Assembly (NCBI RefSeq): GCF_030704535.1
Contig: NC_081818.1
Location: forward strand, 23,290,001-23,354,000
DNA length: 64,000 bases
Source: Vitis vinifera
Taxonomy: Eukaryota > Streptophyta > Magnoliopsida > Vitales > Vitaceae
Reading direction: 5' to 3'
Part shown: positions 59,209 to 64,000 of the stretch, in pieces
Layout: every line of letters starts with the position of its first letter
Numbering within the stretch: the first letter of the stretch is position 1
Position numbers and translations under genes: made by a program
Notes under the pieces: model-generated
What the model was told of the DNA's origin: nothing
The model's input: the letters and a program-made list of their open reading frames with translations, nothing else
Databases searched by the model: none

Positions 59209-59266
59209 AAGGAAAGTGGATCTACTTCAAGGACAATGTTTTGTCATGCCATAGTCGTGATCATCC

Positions 59267-59526
59267 AATAAATATCTAAACCCTCTTTCCTTTTCTTGTT
59301 TATTGGTGTTTTAAGCTTAGTTTTAGCCCTCTAGAACATTCAGAAAACAACATAATTAACTTCTTCACTTGAGCTAAATCTCTTCTATGCTTAAGCAATA
59401 AATATCTAAACTCTCTTTCCTTTCCTTATTTAGGGTGTTTTAAGCCTAGTTTTAGCTCTCTAGAACATTCAAAAAGCAATATAATTAACTTCTTCACTTG
59501 AGCTAAATCTCTTCTTTGCTTGAGCA
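59267..59526 (+). repeat. Tandem duplication, two copies of a 130-bp unit
   Basis: Copies 59267-59396 and 59397-59526 both begin AATAAATATCTAAAC and share TCACTTGAGCTAAATCTCTT, with a handful of differences. Non-coding. Confidence 0.9.
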
Positions 59527-61668
59527 AACTTGCTGCTCCTCTCAATTTCACCTCAACGAACCTATCCTCTACCTAAGTAAACCTAGTTATGGCTCACTTT
59601 GCTTTAACTCTTCTTCCATTTTCTCTATCCCTACTCTATTACAACACATCATGGCTTCTCAGTACTCGTTTGCTCTTCCACTCTTTTTAGATAATTCAAA
59701 ATCACATTTAATGCCACCTCTTTAGTTCTCATTTCTTGTCTTGTATTATTTCTCAAGAATAACATATTAGTCCAACTAGTATCTTAGCAAAGTTCAAGTT
59801 AAGAGTGATAATTTGTATGGTATTGGATGCTCAAAACTTAGCTTCCTTACAACTAATTGATTTTCTGTTGAAATGGTCAAGACTTGTGACCATAGCAATT
59901 GATGCAAGAGCTAGGTCATGGTTTCAAGTCTTAAAAGCATCATGTTGAGGAAGGTTATTAGATTTGCAAAATGTCAATACTTATAATTTGATGACATGAG
60001 AGTTAGAAATTTCAATATGAGAGATACAAACCCATATAAGTTTCACAATACAATTTCTAGAAAAGAGTTTTGTAATTACTATAGTGACAAGGCTTGGCAA
60101 AAGATACCTAGAAAATAATCCTTTAATAATTAAGGTGACAAAGCAGTCATTCTATTTGTTATTTAAATTACAACAATACAAGAAATATTCTTTTAGCATA
60201 AAAAAAATAAATAAATAAAAATTTGAAGGAAAATAAGAAGTTTTGACCAAATTTAGAAGGCAATTTTAAAAGTTGAAAAATCATATATATAATGTTTCTT
60301 AAAGAAGCATTTGATAGGTAATTCTCCCAAAGACATTTTTAAAGAAGACACTCCTATTAAAAATGTTTTGAACAGAAATACTATCAAACAAACTTTTGAA
60401 TGCATGTTATGACACAATCTGATTGCTAACCAACCCTACGTAATCTCTTGAAGGAAAGAGTCGGTGATGTACAAATGTCGGTCACGATTCCAAGTTTTAT
60501 TATGACAATAGACCTGGGGTAAAAAGGTGAAAGCAAAATAAATTGGGTGCTTGACATAAAGCCAAGTGGTCCAAGTGGTACGTTCATAAGCCCATGATGT
60601 CAAGCCTTTAATGGGCCACTACATGGATCGGCAACTTACCACTAAGAAGGTGGGGTAAGTCCATATTCAACTATGCCACCATTTGAGTCCTTTGCTATCC
60701 CTCTTAATTTTCATTTTCATTTTCCTTATTGCTTGACCACCAACCATTGCAATCCTCATTGGGGATGTGCATTTTATTTTTATTTTCATTTTTATGAATA
60801 CGTGTAGAATTGAGGCAGAAAAAGGATTGGTGGTGCATGCAGCCTTGGGGTGGCAGCAGTGGTACCACAAGGGAGGAGTGGGTTGAAAACTTGAAATTGT
60901 TAATGAAAGGGACATATCTTGAGTGCGGGCGATTGATCATTCATCTTTAGTCTTCACCATGAGTTGTAATAATTGGACCTTTCATCCTATGGGCCTCATC
61001 ATCCTCAATTTTCAACTGACTTGTGACTTTCATTTTTATTTTTATTTTCAACTTTTAATGGCCAGCTTGGATTCTCTTACTTTAATGATAAAGCTTCGGC
61101 AAATCTTGACCTATTTGACTTTAAAAACACTTTTTTTAATTTTAAAAATATTATTGTTTTAAAATAAACATGAAGTAGACAACAACTGGAAATTATTTTC
61201 ACCTATGACAATGATTCTCTAGGTTTTGCTTCCTTTGCACAAAAACATGCTGGGCCCAAACTTTCAAGTCCCATTTAAGGCCCTTCATTTTGGGCCATCA
61301 TTTTGACCTGGGTCCAAGTAAGGGTAGAACTTTATGGGCTTTTCCTGGTTCAGGGGACCCAAAAAAAGGGGGGTCTGTATGATGAATGATGTTGAAGCTG
61401 ATGGTGAATTTGCTTTAATAAAAGAAGAAAACCCAGAAGTTGGGCATGGACAGCTTTTTTATTGCCTAAAAAACTTATTTCTTACTGTCAAAAGAATGAG
61501 AGAAAATTCATTACAAGTGTGTTAGAAGGAGGCAATGGATATTCCCATATACACAGAACATAATGGAAAATCTAGATCCATTTAAGTTTCTAATATGTTA
61601 GAAAATTATTGTACATCCATATTGCTTTCACATGCTCTATATTTTTCTTCTGTACATACATAGGTTAG
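59527..61668. other. Spacer downstream of the CYP85A gene
   Basis: Mixed composition, with no frame that resembles a protein family and no delimited repeat. The part next to 61668 is the 3-prime UTR of the P450. Confidence 0.55.
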
Positions 61669-63757
61669 TCAGTAAGCTGAGACCCTAATGTGTAGTCCAT
61701 TTGGTGCTTCAACTCTTGGAAACTTCATTAGCTTATCTCCCCCAACTTCTTCCCATCTGCAACCAAATGATAGTGAATTCAATAACCAAGTTTTCTAGCC
61801 AACCAAACAGCAGGCAAAAAGAATAAGGCCCACTACTTCACCTGTATCTTGTTACAAAGTAGTGAAGGAATGTAGAAATTTCAGCTATTCCCAGTTCCTT
61901 TCCGGGACACTGCCTGGTGCCTCCTCCAAATAGTAGGAAGTAGTTTTGGGACTCTAAGCTCTTGTCCTGCATTCACCAATCCCTTTTAAATACCGATACT
62001 CAACAATTAGGCAAAGAAGATACGATAACTATATTCAAGTCCACTAACCAGCCATCTCCAAGGGTTGAAAGCTAACGGGTCGGGGTATAGCAAGGGGTCA
62101 TAGTTGATCTCCCTGGTATAAACATATATTCTCCAGCCTTTTGGAATCACAAATCCTGAAGACAAAAAAGAAGGCACACATAAATATAAGGTATTGCAGA
62201 TAAGAAAAGGGTTCACCTATAGGTGAGAAAATGCAGTAATTTTTTAGGTAATTCCATTGGAGCAAAAGAAGGGAGATCGGTCTAAGGCCTAGCTGGATTG
62301 GTAGGTATGCCATGTGGATTGTGATAGGGTAGGGTCCACTGAGGAAGATGACCTCATGTCCATTATATGTTCTGCATTTTTTTTGTGAAAAGAGTGCCAA
62401 AAGGAGTAGCTACCTCCAAAACTTCTCCTTGAGCCCATAAAGACTCATCAAGGTGGATAGAACCAAAAGATATTATGGTGTTTGTGAATTATGGTTTGAG
62501 TCTGCTCAACTCACCATTCAGTTCCATGTCTTTGGTGGTTTTCCTCAAAACCCCATTAACAATTGTAGCCAGTCTGGAGGTCTCAAAGATCACCTGCACA
62601 AGAATAAAGCAGAGTTAAATCTAATTTACTCAAACTTTCTGTATGTGGAAAATTGAAAAAACGGATCATGTTGCAGCCAAATTTGGATATTTCTTACAGC
62701 TCGGGTGAAGCGCATCAACTTGTAGTCATTCCAGTCAATGGGATCCTCTGGCCTTTTCCTTTCCCTGATTGCCAAATGTTCTTTCTGCAGAGATTAAAAT
62801 CAAGTCAGGATCATAGGCACTAGAGTAGAAAAACATGAAGATATCAAGATACAAAAAAAAAATTGTCACTCACTCTGAGTTCATCAAGAACTCTTGGGTG
62901 GTCATGGAGATACTTGACAGCCATCATGGAAGTGGTGGAAACAGTCTCGTAACCCGAATACAGAATTGTGATTATGAGATCAATTATCTCTTCATCGCTT
63001 AGTTTATATCGATTTTCATTAGTTCTCATTAGGCAACCAAGCATGTCATTGTGGGTTTCCTGGGAAGCTTTTCTCTCCTCTATGAGTTGTCTCAACATGC
63101 CAACAATATTCTTCCTTGCCTGTGAAAGCGAAACATCCCAATTATGCAAAACTTCCATGAAAATTAAAAGATAGGAAACACAAAAATGGTGGGCAATTTA
63201 CTTGGAACCCGCGGCGGTAATTTGTGCCAGGAAGGTCAATAGGCAGAGAAATGGTTCCCAACACCAGCTTGAAAAACTCTGGCATAAACTCCTTAGATAT
63301 TGTGCCGGATTCAATACCGGCAATCTGCTTGAGAGAAGAGAGAAGTGCCATCTGCAGAAAAAGCAATGGAACAAATGGAAATTAGAATGAAAAACTTCAA
63401 AAATTCCAGAGGGTTTTTTAATGATTGATACAAACCTCTTTGGTTTTCTCCTGGATGTTGATGATTTTGGTATCCCATTTGTTCAGATGGGATCTCATGA
63501 ACTCATCTATCTTTGGTAAAAGCTGGCCTCTTATCATGGTGGGGCTAATGAGAGCTAGAAGTGCCCCTCTCATGTACTTGTGAGTGGAGCCATGGACAGC
63601 TGCAATGTTGCATTTTCCCAGGATATCTAACATGGACTGTGGGTAGCCAGGAACCAGGCCTTTTGCTTCATTCATTAGGATGTATCTGTTGAGCTCTGGA
63701 TCCATGGAGACTGTGGTAGGACAACCCAATAAATGGGATTTGAAAAATTTTCCATAC
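61669..63757 (-). CDS. CYP85A1: Cytochrome P450 CYP85A, brassinosteroid-6-oxidase, exons 2-9 (5-prime end outside window)
   Basis: Oxidises C-6 of 6-deoxo brassinosteroids to yield castasterone; an ER-bound haem enzyme. Exons: 63436-63757, 63202-63351, 62874-63119, 62698-62784, 62515-62593, 62049-62155, 61842-61966, 61669-61756; all GT-AG and in frame. Motifs: Y-G-K-F-F-K-S-H in the first visible exon, I-helix S-G-Y-E-T-V-S-T-T-S, E-T-S-R (the E-x-x-R pair), F-N-P-W-R-W, and the haem loop F-G-G-G-T-R-Q-C-P-G with its cysteine. The C-terminus reads G-L-H-I-R-V-S-A-Y. Text is close throughout to the tomato DWARF and Arabidopsis CYP85A proteins as I recall them, which also have nine exons. Exon 1, with the membrane anchor and proline-rich hinge, is not found up to base 64000. 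Whether it also has CYP85A2-type lactonase activity cannot be told. Confidence 0.95.
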
Positions 63758-64000
63758 CTGTTACAGAAAAATTAAAGAAAATTATATTCATACTAAACCA
63801 TTCATTCTTAAAAATATATACATATATATCTATACAGAGGATAAACATCAAGAATGATCAGTGATTTTCAGGGTAAAATTACTAGAAACCTAAAAGGAAC
63901 TGCACTTTTTGAACATCTCTGTATTAATTGGCCTGTGTTCACTATGAAATCTAGGCACTCAAAGCCAAAGAAAAAACAAAAATTGAGTTTAATTTTTACA
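63758..64000 (-). other. Intron 1 of the CYP85A gene
   Basis: Begins beyond the acceptor at 63758-63759. AT-rich; no first exon recognised. Confidence 0.8.

Overview
The window looks like nuclear DNA of a woody dicot, most likely grapevine (Vitis). The evidence is multi-exon plant genes with GT-AG introns, AT-rich spacers, several kinds of plant transposon, and caulimovirid-like integrated sequence. My recollection is that grape carries a CYP85A gene and a SEPALLATA-type MADS gene on chromosome 14. That would fit, but nothing here was checked against a database.

Layout. At about 1-5.5 kb lies a minus-strand SEP-type MADS-box gene, of which only exon 1 (5267-5451) is visible; its intron 1 appears to run off the left edge. 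At 10.26-11.24 kb is a complete three-exon R2R3-MYB gene (minus). At 13.3-15.1 kb is a decayed copia element (minus). From 16.5 to 37 kb there is no intact host gene. This stretch holds exon-like scraps, a microRNA-like hairpin, a foldback element with tRNA-like Pol III boxes, a 970-bp near-palindrome, scrambled endogenous pararetrovirus pieces bracketed by AT-rich inverted arms, and a nearly intact, recently inserted copia element (31408-36080). From 38.7 kb the gene density rises: an intronless SCL3-clade GRAS gene (+), a 12-exon TRM1 tRNA dimethyltransferase gene (+), a 4-exon RGP/UDP-arabinopyranose mutase gene (minus, convergent with TRM1), then a second repeat-rich stretch (56-59.5 kb), and finally exons 2-9 of a CYP85A brassinosteroid-6-oxidase gene (minus) cut by the right edge.

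How the genes relate. They are independently transcribed plant genes, not an operon: two DNA-binding regulators (MADS, MYB), one GRAS co-regulator of the gibberellin/root type, a tRNA modification enzyme, a cell-wall sugar enzyme and the last step of brassinosteroid synthesis. Splice junctions for MYB, TRM1, RGP and the P450 were placed by hand, and every one keeps the frame.

Most interesting item. The stem-loop at 21030-21128 has a 3-prime arm that is the reverse complement of a perfect NB-LRR P-loop coding sequence (G-I-G-G-L-G-K), in the same register and polarity as the miR482/2118 superfamily. It lies about 60 nt downstream of the predicted start set by a TATA-like box, inside a transposon-like inverted-arm structure.
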